A stretch of 64,000 nt of DNA from Rhodococcus rhodnii NBRC 100604 (lineage in GTDB: Bacteria; Actinomycetota; Actinomycetes; Mycobacteriales; Mycobacteriaceae). The notes beneath the pieces are model-generated. The model had not been told where the DNA came from. It worked only from the letters and a program-made list of their open reading frames with translations, and did no database searches. A program made the position numbers and the translations under genes. Below are positions 1-7,459 of this stretch, piece by piece. Location of the stretch: assembly GCF_001894925.1 (NCBI RefSeq), contig NZ_BCXD01000006.1:1-64000 (forward strand). Reading direction: 5' to 3'. Within the stretch, counting starts at the first letter, position 1, and the number at the start of each line of letters is the position of its first letter.

Positions 1-1
1 G

Positions 2-394
2 TCAGTCGGTCTCGTCGAACACTTCCTGGACGACGGTCATCGCCGAGAGGCCGGCCGGTGCGCCGCAGTAGGCCGTTGCCTGCACGACGACCTCGACGAT
101 CTCCTCGCGAGTGAGGCCGTTGCGCAGTGCGCCACGGACGTGACCACGCAGTTCGCCGTGCGCACGCAGCGCGATGAGCATGCCGAGGTTCACGAGGCTG
201 CGGCTACGGCGGTCCAGGCCGGGACGGTTCCACACGGCGTCCCACGCGTGTTCCGTCACGAACTCCTGCATCACCTGGCTCGCGGTCCCCTCGGTGCGGG
301 CGAGTGCCCGATCGACGAACTCGTCGCCCATCACCTCCCGGCGCACCCGGAGTCCTGCCTGCACGGCGTCGCCGAATCTGCTGTCGTCGCTCAT
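2..394 (-). CDS. carboxymuconolactone decarboxylase family protein (PcaC-like)
   Basis: A 130-residue protein of the CMD/AhpD fold. The HAW-x4-W-x-RPGL-x-RRSRSL block (about residues 48-67) and the C-terminal GLTREEIVEVVVQATAYCG block are both typical of PcaC, the gamma-carboxymuconolactone decarboxylase of the protocatechuate branch of the beta-ketoadipate pathway. The length matches PcaC (about 120-135). No other pca gene is adjacent in the window, so a stand-alone CMD-fold protein of other function is possible. The stop lies at positions 2-4, so the gene is complete. Confidence 0.85.
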   Translation of the reverse strand: MSDDSRFGDAVQAGLRVRREVMGDEFVDRALARTEGTASQVMQEFVTEHAWDAVWNRPGLDRRSRSLVNLGMLIALRAHGELRGHVRGALRNGLTREEIVEVVVQATAYCGAPAGLSAMTVVQEVFDETD

Positions 395-406
395 GGCTCC
401 AGGGTA
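395..406 (-). promoter_or_regulatory. leaderless-type -10 box for the CMD gene
   Basis: Reading leftwards, TACCCT (406-401) is followed by exactly 6 nt and then the ATG at 394. No Shine-Dalgarno sequence fits in this space. This matches the TAnnnT-N6-ATG layout of leaderless actinobacterial mRNAs. Confidence 0.5.
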
Positions 407-419
407 CGAACCGCGCAGC

Positions 420-1757
420 TCACTCCTCCAGTCGGCCGCACTGGTGCCGCAGACACTCCTCGAGTTCGGGGAAGCGGAAGCGGTGGTCCACCTCGGTCAG
501 TCGCGCGGGCACCACACGCTGGCTCGCGAGGGCGAGTTCGTCGGCACCGCGACGTCCCAGCAGGATTCGCGGCCCGAGCGCGGGTACCGGGACGAGCGAC
601 GGACGTCGCAGCACGCGCGCGAGGACCCGCGCGTACTCGTTGCCGCGCACCGGCTCCGGCGCGACCGCGTTGACGGGACCGATGAGCGAATCGTCGACGA
701 GGGCACGGTGATAGACGTCGACGAGATCGTCGAGATCGATCCACGACAACCACTGCTCGCCGTTGCCGAGTCTGCCGCCGACACCCGCCTCGAAGATCGG
801 GCGCTGCAGCCGCAACACGCCGCCGCGCGTCGACTGGACGATGCCCGTCCGCACGTTCACGACGCGCACGCCGGCGGTCTCGGCGACAGCGGTATCCGCT
901 TCCCAGTCGGTGACGACGTCGGCGAGGAAGCCGTCGCCGGGATCAGCGTCCTCGTCGAGGATCGCGTCGCCGCGGTCGGCGCCGTAGAATCCGACGGCCG
1001 ACGCCGACACGAACGTCCCCACACCCGAACGGGCCGCGAGTTCGGCGAGGCGTCGCGTCGGCCCGATCCTGCTCTCACGGACCTTCTTTCGATGCTCGTC
1101 GCCGAATCGGCCGAGGATCGACGACCCCGCGAGATGCACGACGGCGTCGACACCGGTGAGCAGGCCCTCGTCGGGATCGTCGGGCCGCCAACGACGTTCG
1201 TCCGGTGACGAGGGTTCGCCACGGACGAGCCGGACGACGCGATGCCCACCCGAGGTGAGGAAGGCCGTGAGCGCCGTCCCCACGAGTCCCGAGGAGCCCG
1301 ACACCGCGACGGTCAGCGGCCGTTCGAGATAGCCGCGCGCCCACCGGTGTGCCGCGAGATCCTCGCTCAGCTGGAGGTGCCGATACCGGAACACCGGGCG
1401 CAGCACGAACGCCGGAATGCGGGTCTCGACGCGGTCGTGCACCTCGGTGCGCTCCGTATCGACCTCGGTGAACGTGTGCGTGTGACGCCACGGCACGAGC
1501 GTCGACAGCGGTGCCGCGGCGGAGTAGTCGGCGAAGCGTTCGGGCGGATCGTAGGCGTCGGGGTCGTGCTGGGCGACCCACGTGAGGCCGGGAGCGACAG
1601 AGAGTTCGGCGCGGCCGTCCGCCAACGACGCGGCCTCCGCGACGGGCCGCATCGGCAGCCACGGTGGTGAGAGCCGCGTCAATGCTCCTGGACGAGCGTG
1701 CCACTCGAACACGTCCTGCCGCGGGTGCTGCACCGTCCGCACGAAATCCAGGCCCAT
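420..1757 (-). CDS. TIGR01777-type NAD-dependent epimerase/dehydratase (SDR) with N-terminal SRPBCC-like domain
   Basis: A 445-residue protein. Residues 1 to about 145 look like a polyketide-cyclase/SRPBCC ligand-binding domain (FVRTVQHPRQDVFEWHARPG start). The rest is an atypical extended SDR with the nucleotide-binding motif GSSGLVGTAL, the FVSASAVGFYG segment and a C-terminal DUF1731-like tail (PALGPRILLGRRGADELALAS). The family is related to cell-division inhibitor SulA-type epimerases, but its substrate is unknown. The reading frame stays open upstream to 2216, but I place the start at 1757 because the homologous domain begins there and a -10-like box precedes it. Confidence 0.85.
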   Translation of the reverse strand: MGLDFVRTVQHPRQDVFEWHARPGALTRLSPPWLPMRPVAEAASLADGRAELSVAPGLTWVAQHDPDAYDPPERFADYSAAAPLSTLVPWRHTHTFTEVDTERTEVHDRVETRIPAFVLRPVFRYRHLQLSEDLAAHRWARGYLERPLTVAVSGSSGLVGTALTAFLTSGGHRVVRLVRGEPSSPDERRWRPDDPDEGLLTGVDAVVHLAGSSILGRFGDEHRKKVRESRIGPTRRLAELAARSGVGTFVSASAVGFYGADRGDAILDEDADPGDGFLADVVTDWEADTAVAETAGVRVVNVRTGIVQSTRGGVLRLQRPIFEAGVGGRLGNGEQWLSWIDLDDLVDVYHRALVDDSLIGPVNAVAPEPVRGNEYARVLARVLRRPSLVPVPALGPRILLGRRGADELALASQRVVPARLTEVDHRFRFPELEECLRHQCGRLEE

Positions 1758-1769
1758 TCCTCGACGGTA
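1758..1769 (-). promoter_or_regulatory. leaderless-type -10 box for the TIGR01777 gene
   Basis: On the minus strand TACCGT (1769-1764) is followed by 6 nt and the ATG at 1757. This supports the short start over the longer open frame. Confidence 0.45.
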
Positions 1770-1859
1770 ACGGTTCGGCGAGGCCGCAGGGGGTGGTCCG
1801 CGAGGCGCATTCTGTCGCAACGTCTGCAGCGTTCGCCCCGGCAGCCCGCGACCGGCGGT

Positions 1860-1865
1860 TAGCGT
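1860..1865 (+). promoter_or_regulatory. leaderless-type -10 box (TAGCGT) for the DUF2867 SDR gene
   Basis: TAGCGT ends 6 nt before the ATG at 1872. No clear -35 element is seen 17 bp upstream. It faces the divergent box of the neighbouring SDR gene. Confidence 0.4.
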
Positions 1866-1871
1866 CGAGAG

Positions 1872-3353
1872 ATGAACGGGCAGCGAGTCCTCGTGACCGG
1901 TGCGACCGGCTACATCGGCGGCCGGCTCGTCCCGCGGTTGCTCGCCGCCGGGCACACCGTGCGCGTCCTCGCGCGCACCCCAACCAAGCTGCAGGATGTG
2001 CCGTGGGCAGGCGAGGTCGAGATCGTGCAGGGCGATCTCGGTGACGTCGCGTCGCTGCACCCCGCGCTGCGCGGCATCGATGTCGCGTACTACCTCGTGC
2101 ACTCCATGTCGGGTGGCGACGATTTCGAGCGACAGGAAGCCGAGGACGCAGAGAACGTCGCCGCCGTCGCGTCGGCCGAGCACGTCGGCCGCATCGTCTA
2201 CCTGGGCGGACTCCATGCCGACGGCGAAGCGCTCTCACCACATCTGCGCTCGCGGACGCGTGTCGGCGAGATCCTCACGGCATCGGGAGTCCCGACGATC
2301 GTGCTGCAGGCGGGCGTCGTGATCGGTTCGGGCTCGGCGTCGTTCGAGATGATGCGGCACCTCTCCAACCGATTACCGGTGATGACGACGCCGAAATGGG
2401 TGAACAAACACATCCAGCCGATCGCGGTGCGCGACGTCCTCCATTACCTCGTCGCGGCGGCGGATGCGCCGTTCACCGAGAGCCGCGCATACGACATCGG
2501 TGGCCCCGACGTGCTGCGCTACGGCGAGATGATGCAGATCTACGCCGACACGGCGGGGCTCATGACCCGGCGGATCGTGGTGCTGCCCGTCCTCACGCCC
2601 CGCCTGGCGGGGCTGTGGATCGGTCTGGTCACGCCGATTCCCCGGTCGATCGGCCGCGCACTCATCGAGTCCCTGCGGAGCGACGCCGTGATGCACGAGC
2701 ACGACATCGACGATGTCGTCCCGCCGCCCGACGGCGGACTCACGCCGTACCGCAGCGCCGTGTCGCTCGCGTTGCGCAGGATCGATGCGGGCGAGGTCGA
2801 GACGACGTGGGCGGGCGCCTCGCCGGACGGAGCGCCGTCCGATCCGCTGCCCTCCGACCCGCAGTGGGCGGGCGAATCCGTCTACACCGACGAGCGGTCG
2901 GCGGAGTGCGACGCCGACGCCGCCGTGCTGTGGGATGTCGTCGAGAGCATCGGCGGCGAGAACGGCTGGTACTCCTTTCCGCTCGCGTGGTCGGTGCGCG
3001 GCTGGCTCGACCGGATCGTCGGCGGTGTGGGGCTCACGCGCGGACGCCGCAACCCGCATCGGCTGAACGTCGGTGACCCGCTGGACTTCTGGCGAGTCGA
3101 AGCGATCGAGCGTGGCTCGCTGCTCCGGTTGCGGGCCGAGATGCGCGCACCCGGCGGTGCGTGGCTCGAATGGCGAGTCGGCGAACTCGGCGACGGACGC
3201 TCGCGGCTGGACCAACGTGCGATCTTCTTCCCCCGGGGCATTGCAGGCCGTGCCTACTGGTACGGCATTCTCCCGTTCCACGGCGTCATCTTTCGCGGCA
3301 TGATCACCAATATCACCGGTGCGGCCGAACGGATTGCGAACGAGGAGCCGTGA
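1872..3353 (+). CDS. NAD(P)-binding SDR with C-terminal DUF2867 domain
   Basis: A 493-residue protein. The N-terminus carries the atypical-SDR Rossmann motif VTGATGYIGG (residues 8-17) and a YYLVHSM segment. Residues from about 330 to the end form a DUF2867 domain (WDVVESIGGENGWYSF, WRVEAIERGSLLRLRAEM, WYGILPFHG). This two-domain architecture is common in actinobacteria and resembles NmrA-like reductases; the substrate is unknown. It is divergent from the TIGR01777 SDR with a 114-bp shared promoter region, so the two may be co-regulated. Confidence 0.85.
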   Translation: MNGQRVLVTGATGYIGGRLVPRLLAAGHTVRVLARTPTKLQDVPWAGEVEIVQGDLGDVASLHPALRGIDVAYYLVHSMSGGDDFERQEAEDAENVAAVASAEHVGRIVYLGGLHADGEALSPHLRSRTRVGEILTASGVPTIVLQAGVVIGSGSASFEMMRHLSNRLPVMTTPKWVNKHIQPIAVRDVLHYLVAAADAPFTESRAYDIGGPDVLRYGEMMQIYADTAGLMTRRIVVLPVLTPRLAGLWIGLVTPIPRSIGRALIESLRSDAVMHEHDIDDVVPPPDGGLTPYRSAVSLALRRIDAGEVETTWAGASPDGAPSDPLPSDPQWAGESVYTDERSAECDADAAVLWDVVESIGGENGWYSFPLAWSVRGWLDRIVGGVGLTRGRRNPHRLNVGDPLDFWRVEAIERGSLLRLRAEMRAPGGAWLEWRVGELGDGRSRLDQRAIFFPRGIAGRAYWYGILPFHGVIFRGMITNITGAAERIANEEP

Positions 3354-3380
3354 GCGGGTTGTCCGCCGGACTCGAGCCGG

Positions 3381-4247
3381 TCACTTGCATTCGGTGCCCA
3401 ACAGCGACTCCGAAAACGACGAGCGTTCGGCCAGCATCGAGACTAGACCGGCCGCGAACTGCGAGGGGTCCCGAATCTGCACGATGCCTCCGGGAAGGAG
3501 GAACCGTCCGGCCATCATGTCGTCGTCGGTGGGGAACTCGAAATCCAGTCGATAGCAGCAACCGTTGCGGATCAATTGGAAGGTGAGCGTGACAGTCTTG
3601 CCGCCCACCCATTCGAGGGTGAGCGGCCGGATGTTGTTTCTGATCGCCGCCTTCCTCGATACGCCACCCAAGACGGCGTCGAACGAGTCTCTGAGCCCGG
3701 AGCCGACCGGTGGTGGCGTAGCTCGTACCGGCCAATAGGCGCCCCGACGGTCCATGAAGGGCAGGTAGAACGGCCGGTTCAGTGAGCGATACACCACGAT
3801 GGGGCGGGGGTCGTCGGGGCCGGTCCGTACGACCGAGTAGAACTCGTGCCGCGGCGAGTAGGCGTGCCAATCGAAATCGCCAGGTGCCTCGATCTGGTCC
3901 CGTGATTGTGAGAAGAACACTGCGGCAGCGACGACCGTGCTCGGTGTCGCTGGGTGGGCATAGGAGTAGATCGGGCCTTCCCCGATCGGCGCAGCATGAC
4001 GGAGCGCCTCGATCGCGACACTCGCCTCCTGCGAGCCCGATCGAACCCAGAACCTGAGTACTGCATTCCCCTGGGCGGGAACGAACGTGCCGTCGTCGTC
4101 GACGGACTGCTTGTTCAACTTGATGATGGTGGACGCGCCGCCGAACTCGATCGAGTATCCGCTGATGTGGGTCGGCGCATCCCCCAGGATGGCGTCGATG
4201 TCGAGTCCATGCGTGCTGATTGGGACTGGATGCCGGCGGTCAGACAT
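3381..4247 (-). CDS. hypothetical protein, 288 residues
   Basis: I do not recognise a family. The product is soluble, with no signal peptide or membrane segment, contains a Cys-Cys pair (NGCCYRLDFEFP, about residue 240) and ends ESLLGTECK. Several strand-like segments suggest a beta-rich fold. Base composition is slightly less GC-biased than its neighbours (for example AACAAC, ATTCGG codons), so recent acquisition is possible but weakly supported. It is convergent with the upstream SDR gene and divergent from the HNH gene. Confidence 0.6.
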   Translation of the reverse strand: MSDRRHPVPISTHGLDIDAILGDAPTHISGYSIEFGGASTIIKLNKQSVDDDGTFVPAQGNAVLRFWVRSGSQEASVAIEALRHAAPIGEGPIYSYAHPATPSTVVAAAVFFSQSRDQIEAPGDFDWHAYSPRHEFYSVVRTGPDDPRPIVVYRSLNRPFYLPFMDRRGAYWPVRATPPPVGSGLRDSFDAVLGGVSRKAAIRNNIRPLTLEWVGGKTVTLTFQLIRNGCCYRLDFEFPTDDDMMAGRFLLPGGIVQIRDPSQFAAGLVSMLAERSSFSESLLGTECK

Positions 4248-4416
4248 GCTGTGGCCGGGGATCCGGGGTCGGCCTTGTTAGGGATTCACGGTGCGTCGTC
4301 ATGTGGTCAGCGCTTCCTTGGACTCCGCACGTGGCGAAGACGCCGACTTTACGCCCATGTCGCAGGTGCCAGCCTGTCCACAGGTCTGTGGTTATCCCCA
4401 ACTGCAGAAATAGGTC

Positions 4417-4445
4417 TTGTGTCGAACGGGCATTCGAACTAGGTT
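4417..4445 (+). promoter_or_regulatory. promoter of the HNH gene
   Basis: A -35-like TTGTGT (4417-4422), a 17-bp spacer and a -10-like TAGGTT (4440-4445) are followed by 6 nt and the ATG at 4452. This predicts a leaderless mRNA. The LexA-like box lies inside the spacer. Confidence 0.6.
4422..4437 (+). promoter_or_regulatory. LexA/SOS-type operator
   Basis: TCGAAC-GGGC-ATTCGA differs by one base from the mycobacterial LexA consensus TCGAAC-N4-GTTCGA. It sits between the -35 and -10 elements of the HNH gene, the usual place for a repressor. Members of the 13E12/DUF222 family in M. tuberculosis are known SOS genes, which makes the assignment more credible. Confidence 0.65.
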
Positions 4446-4451
4446 TGTCGC

Positions 4452-5807
4452 ATGGAGTCGGGGGATTCACACACAGCACACGGCGTAGACGCGGTCTGCG
4501 TCGAGCCGTGGCAGCTCGGTGACGCCGAACTGTCCGCCGCGGTGCTCGATGTGTCGCGGCAGATCGAAGTGTTGCAGGCGCGGCGCATCACGCTGATGGG
4601 TGAGGTCGCCGATCGTGGTCTCGCGACCGGGGCGGGCTACCGGGATGCCGGGTCGTGGCTCGCGGCCCACTCGATGCTCGAGATCGGTGAGGCACGCGAC
4701 GTCACAGCGCTGGGAACGAGCCTACGGACGCAGCCCGAGATCGCTGCCGCCGTCGCCGAACAGCGCATCTCGCCGCGACACGCAAGCATGCTGTGCGGAT
4801 TCTTCGACACGCCGCCGTCGCTGCTCGCAGCACTGGCCGACACCGACCCGGACGAGCACGCGGCAGTGATCGCCGCATGCCGCGACGCGCTGCTGGCGGC
4901 CGCAGTGCCGGGCCCGGAGACCGCGACGAAGTCGGTGCGCACCGCGATCGAGACGCTGCGGGTGCGCCTCGACATCGACACCGACGGCCCGACCACTCGC
5001 GAACGCGACGACCTCAACACGCTCACCGTCTCGAACACCCTGAACGGCAGGGTCGTGCTGCACGGCGACCTCGACGCCCTGTCCGGTGAGATTCTGTCGA
5101 CTGCGCTGTCGAAGTTGTCGGCACCTCGGCCCGCAGCGGACGGGACCCGTGATCCCCGCTCCGCCGGGCAACGCCGCGCGGACGGACTCATCGAGATCTG
5201 CCGACGCCACCTCGACACCGGCGACAACGGACACGAAGCCGCCGAGAAACCCCACGTCACCGTCCTCATCCACCAGCGCGACCTGAAAGCACAGCCGCAA
5301 GGCCGTGACGAACGGGCCACCGTGTCCGTCACCGCACTACTCGACGGCATCGGTCTGCCGTGGATGCCGTGGGGAGGCACACTTACGCCCGAGACGGCGC
5401 GTGCGGTGGCGTGCGATGCGCAGGTGACGCCGATCGTGATCGACGACCACGGCGTCCCACTGAACATGGGCCGCACCACGCGGCTCGTCACCTCCGCACA
5501 ACGCCGCGCGTTGACTGTCCGGGATCGTGGCTGTGCCTTCCCGAACTGCACCGCACCCGTGAGCTGGTGCGAAGCACACCACATCACGCACTGGGCCGAC
5601 GGCGGAGCAACCGACCTCGACAACATGGTGCTGCTCTGCGGTCGGCACCATCGCCACATCCACCACAGCAACTGGCGGATCTTCCCGACACCGCGAGGGC
5701 GGCCACGCTTCGAACCTCCCGGCTTCGCGCCGCCTCCCGCGGTCGGGCTGCCGGAATCAGACCGTGCAGAGCGGCCGAATGTCGTCGCGCCCGCCGGTCA
5801 CGGGTGA
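4452..5807 (+). CDS. DUF222 / HNH endonuclease signature protein (13E12 repeat family)
   Basis: A 451-residue protein. The N-terminal DUF222 region covers roughly residues 20-320 and begins with helices such as ELSAAVLDVSRQIEVLQARR. The C-terminal HNH nuclease core contains RDRGCAFPNCTAPVSWCEAHHITHWADGG and CGRHHRHIHH. Such proteins are abundant in mycobacteria and rhodococci, often as repeats and often DNA-damage inducible. The biochemical role is not established, but the nuclease residues are intact here. Its 3' end overlaps the convergent lipocalin gene by 51 bp. Confidence 0.9.
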   Translation: MESGDSHTAHGVDAVCVEPWQLGDAELSAAVLDVSRQIEVLQARRITLMGEVADRGLATGAGYRDAGSWLAAHSMLEIGEARDVTALGTSLRTQPEIAAAVAEQRISPRHASMLCGFFDTPPSLLAALADTDPDEHAAVIAACRDALLAAAVPGPETATKSVRTAIETLRVRLDIDTDGPTTRERDDLNTLTVSNTLNGRVVLHGDLDALSGEILSTALSKLSAPRPAADGTRDPRSAGQRRADGLIEICRRHLDTGDNGHEAAEKPHVTVLIHQRDLKAQPQGRDERATVSVTALLDGIGLPWMPWGGTLTPETARAVACDAQVTPIVIDDHGVPLNMGRTTRLVTSAQRRALTVRDRGCAFPNCTAPVSWCEAHHITHWADGGATDLDNMVLLCGRHHRHIHHSNWRIFPTPRGRPRFEPPGFAPPPAVGLPESDRAERPNVVAPAGHG

Positions 5808-6392
5808 GGTGAGGACGAGACACGCGTTGTAGCCGCGTGATTCGACGACCTGGCGAATCTCCCGCCAGCCGGCGTCGTCGACGGCGGGGGTGCGCGACAG
5901 CACGAATCCGGAGGTGCGCAGCGGGTCGCCGACGAGCGCCCACGAGTAGTCGTCCGTGATGTACGTGACGATGTAGTTGGGTGGCCCGTCGAGCGAATCC
6001 TGGAACGGGACGCCCGGGAAGCTCACGTGCAGCTGCGCGCTCGTCACCGGATCCACGACGCGCGCGTTGCCCTCGATCCCGCGCTCGCTGCCGTCCCACG
6101 ACGTGCACCGGTTGGACACCCCGATGTTCGTGGCGTCGATCTCGGTGTACGTGGCGACGGTGTCGCGCGCGCACTGGAGATTGAACGGCTGCGGTACCGC
6201 CGCGAGCTGGTACCACGATCCGAGGTACCGCGCGGCGTCGAGCGACCGCACCGGTTCGAGCGGACCGGGGAGAACCGACGATCCCTGTGCGGCCGCCGGG
6301 GCGGCGGTCGCGAGCGCCGCGACGGCAGCCACGGCCGCGCCGATCCCGGCGATCCGCGTCCGGAAAGTTCCGCGTGCTGTTCTCCTGCGCAT
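5757..6392 (-). CDS. secreted lipocalin family protein (Blc-like)
   Basis: A 211-residue protein with an Arg-rich start (MRRRTARGTF), a hydrophobic Ala-rich signal segment and a probable cleavage near PAAAQG. The mature part has the lipocalin G-x-W motif (YLGSWYQLAAVPQPFNLQC) and strand motifs (NYIVTYITDDYSWALVGDP) typical of bacterial lipocalins that bind lipids at the cell envelope. I chose the ATG at 6392 because a GGGG-rich site lies about 6 nt upstream; an in-frame ATG at 6404 would add four residues. The 3' end overlaps the convergent HNH gene. Confidence 0.85.
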   Translation of the reverse strand: MRRRTARGTFRTRIAGIGAAVAAVAALATAAPAAAQGSSVLPGPLEPVRSLDAARYLGSWYQLAAVPQPFNLQCARDTVATYTEIDATNIGVSNRCTSWDGSERGIEGNARVVDPVTSAQLHVSFPGVPFQDSLDGPPNYIVTYITDDYSWALVGDPLRTSGFVLSRTPAVDDAGWREIRQVVESRGYNACLVLTSPVTGGRDDIRPLCTV

Positions 6393-6535
6393 GACGTACC
6401 CCATCTCGTTGTGGTCGTGCCCATCCAGTGGTGGTGCTGCAGTCGTCGCGGCGTGGTTCCACACGTCACTTGTTCGTCATTCGGGGCCGGATGGTGCGTG
6501 GATTGGCCGCAATTGCCGAGTTCTCCGAATCACGC

Positions 6536-6561
6536 CCATCCGGGTGGCGACTCGGCCGCGA
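6536..6561 (+). promoter_or_regulatory. possible SigK-type promoter of the fasciclin gene
   Basis: CCATCC (6536-6541) is followed by 14 nt and CCGCGA (6556-6561). The mycobacterial SigK consensus, as I recall it, is CCATCC-N14/15-CCGAAT. The -35 is exact and the -10 shares only its CCG and one later position. Because the sigK operon begins about 1 kb downstream and MPT83-type genes are SigK targets in mycobacteria, the site is worth recording. Confidence 0.4.
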
Positions 6562-6604
6562 AGCCCACACGACCGTGACAGTTCGATCCATAGAGGTGAT
6601 GGCA

Positions 6605-7297
6605 GTGACCACGATCCACATCCGCAGGACCACACGAGTTCTCGCCGCAGCGGCGGGCGCATCGGTGCTGATGCTCGGCGCCGCCTGTACGTCCGACGAC
6701 GGCGGCGACACGGCGACCACGACCGGTGCCATGACGGGCACCGAGACGGCGGAGACGTCCGCACCGATGGAGACGTCCGACGCGGAGGGCACGGGCGCGA
6801 TGGGCGCGGCGAACCTCGTCGGCCCCGGCTGTGCCCAGTACGCCGGGATGGTTCCCGACGGCCCGGGTTCGGTCGATGGCATGGCCGAGGACCCCGTCGC
6901 CACGGCGGCGTCGAACAACCCGATGCTCACGCAGCTCACCGCAGCGGTGTCGGGCCAGCTCAACCCGAACGTGAATCTCGTCGACACGCTCAACGGCGGC
7001 GAGTTCACCGTGTTCGCACCGGTCGACTCTGCGTTCGGGGAACTCGACCCCGCCACGGTCGAGACACTGAAGACCGACTCCGACCTGCTCACCCAGATCC
7101 TGACGTACCACGTGGTCCCGGGCGAGCTCGCTCCCGACCAGATCGACGGAACCCACACCACCGTCGAGGGCGGCGACGTCACGGTGACGGGCTCGGGCGA
7201 CGACATCATGGTCGACGACGCGTCGGTCGTGTGTGGCGGCGTGCAGACCGCGAACGCCACCGTCTACCTCATCGATTCGGTCCTCATGCCGCAGTGA
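6605..7297 (+). CDS. fasciclin-domain lipoprotein (MPT83/MPB70-like)
   Basis: About 230 residues. A basic, hydrophobic N-terminus ends in LMLGAACTS, a slightly atypical lipobox, followed by a Thr/Glu/Ala linker rich in [13 protein letters not shown] single fasciclin (FAS1) domain from about residue 85 contains [13 protein letters not shown] and [10 protein letters not shown]. The extreme N-terminus is ambiguous: an ATG lies at 6599, but the GTG at 6605 is placed 6 nt after GAGGTG (6593-6598), so I chose the GTG. It lies just upstream of the mmpL-sigK operon and is separated from it by a strong hairpin. In M. tuberculosis the homologous mpt83/mpt70 genes belong to the SigK regulon. Confidence 0.85.
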   Translation: MTTIHIRRTTRVLAAAAGASVLMLGAACTSDDGGDTATTTGAMTGTETAETSAPMETSDAEGTGAMGAANLVGPGCAQYAGMVPDGPGSVDGMAEDPVATAASNNPMLTQLTAAVSGQLNPNVNLVDTLNGGEFTVFAPVDSAFGELDPATVETLKTDSDLLTQILTYHVVPGELAPDQIDGTHTTVEGGDVTVTGSGDDIMVDDASVVCGGVQTANATVYLIDSVLMPQ

Positions 7298-7361
7298 TCG
7301 TGGCGTGACACGCCGACGGAGCGGGGCGTTCGCACTTTGTGAGTAAGCCCGCGATCGTCCC

Positions 7362-7406
7362 ACGGAACCCGGCGGGAGCAGTAGCGTCTGCTTCGCCGGG
7401 TTCCGT
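7362..7406 (+). terminator. long stem-loop between the fasciclin gene and mmpL
   Basis: A perfect 13-bp stem (ACGGAACCCGGCG at 7362-7374 with CGCCGGGTTCCGT at 7394-7406) encloses a nested 5-bp stem (AGCAG 7077+300 offset, that is 7377-7381, with CTGCT 7388-7392). There is no U-tract, as is common for actinobacterial terminators. It probably ends the fasciclin transcript. Confidence 0.7.
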
Positions 7407-7459
7407 CGTGTCCGGTGCGCGGCAGTGGCCGTCGTACCACGCGCAGTCGAGAGGTCTCC

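Noticed and set aside
1758-2216. N-terminal extension of the TIGR01777 gene
   Set aside because: The extension overlaps the divergent DUF2867 gene and its product is unlike the family; the -10 box favours the start at 1757.
4248-4451. Replication origin
   Set aside because: Only two imperfect DnaA-like 9-mers and no AT-rich unwinding region or dnaA/dnaN neighbours.
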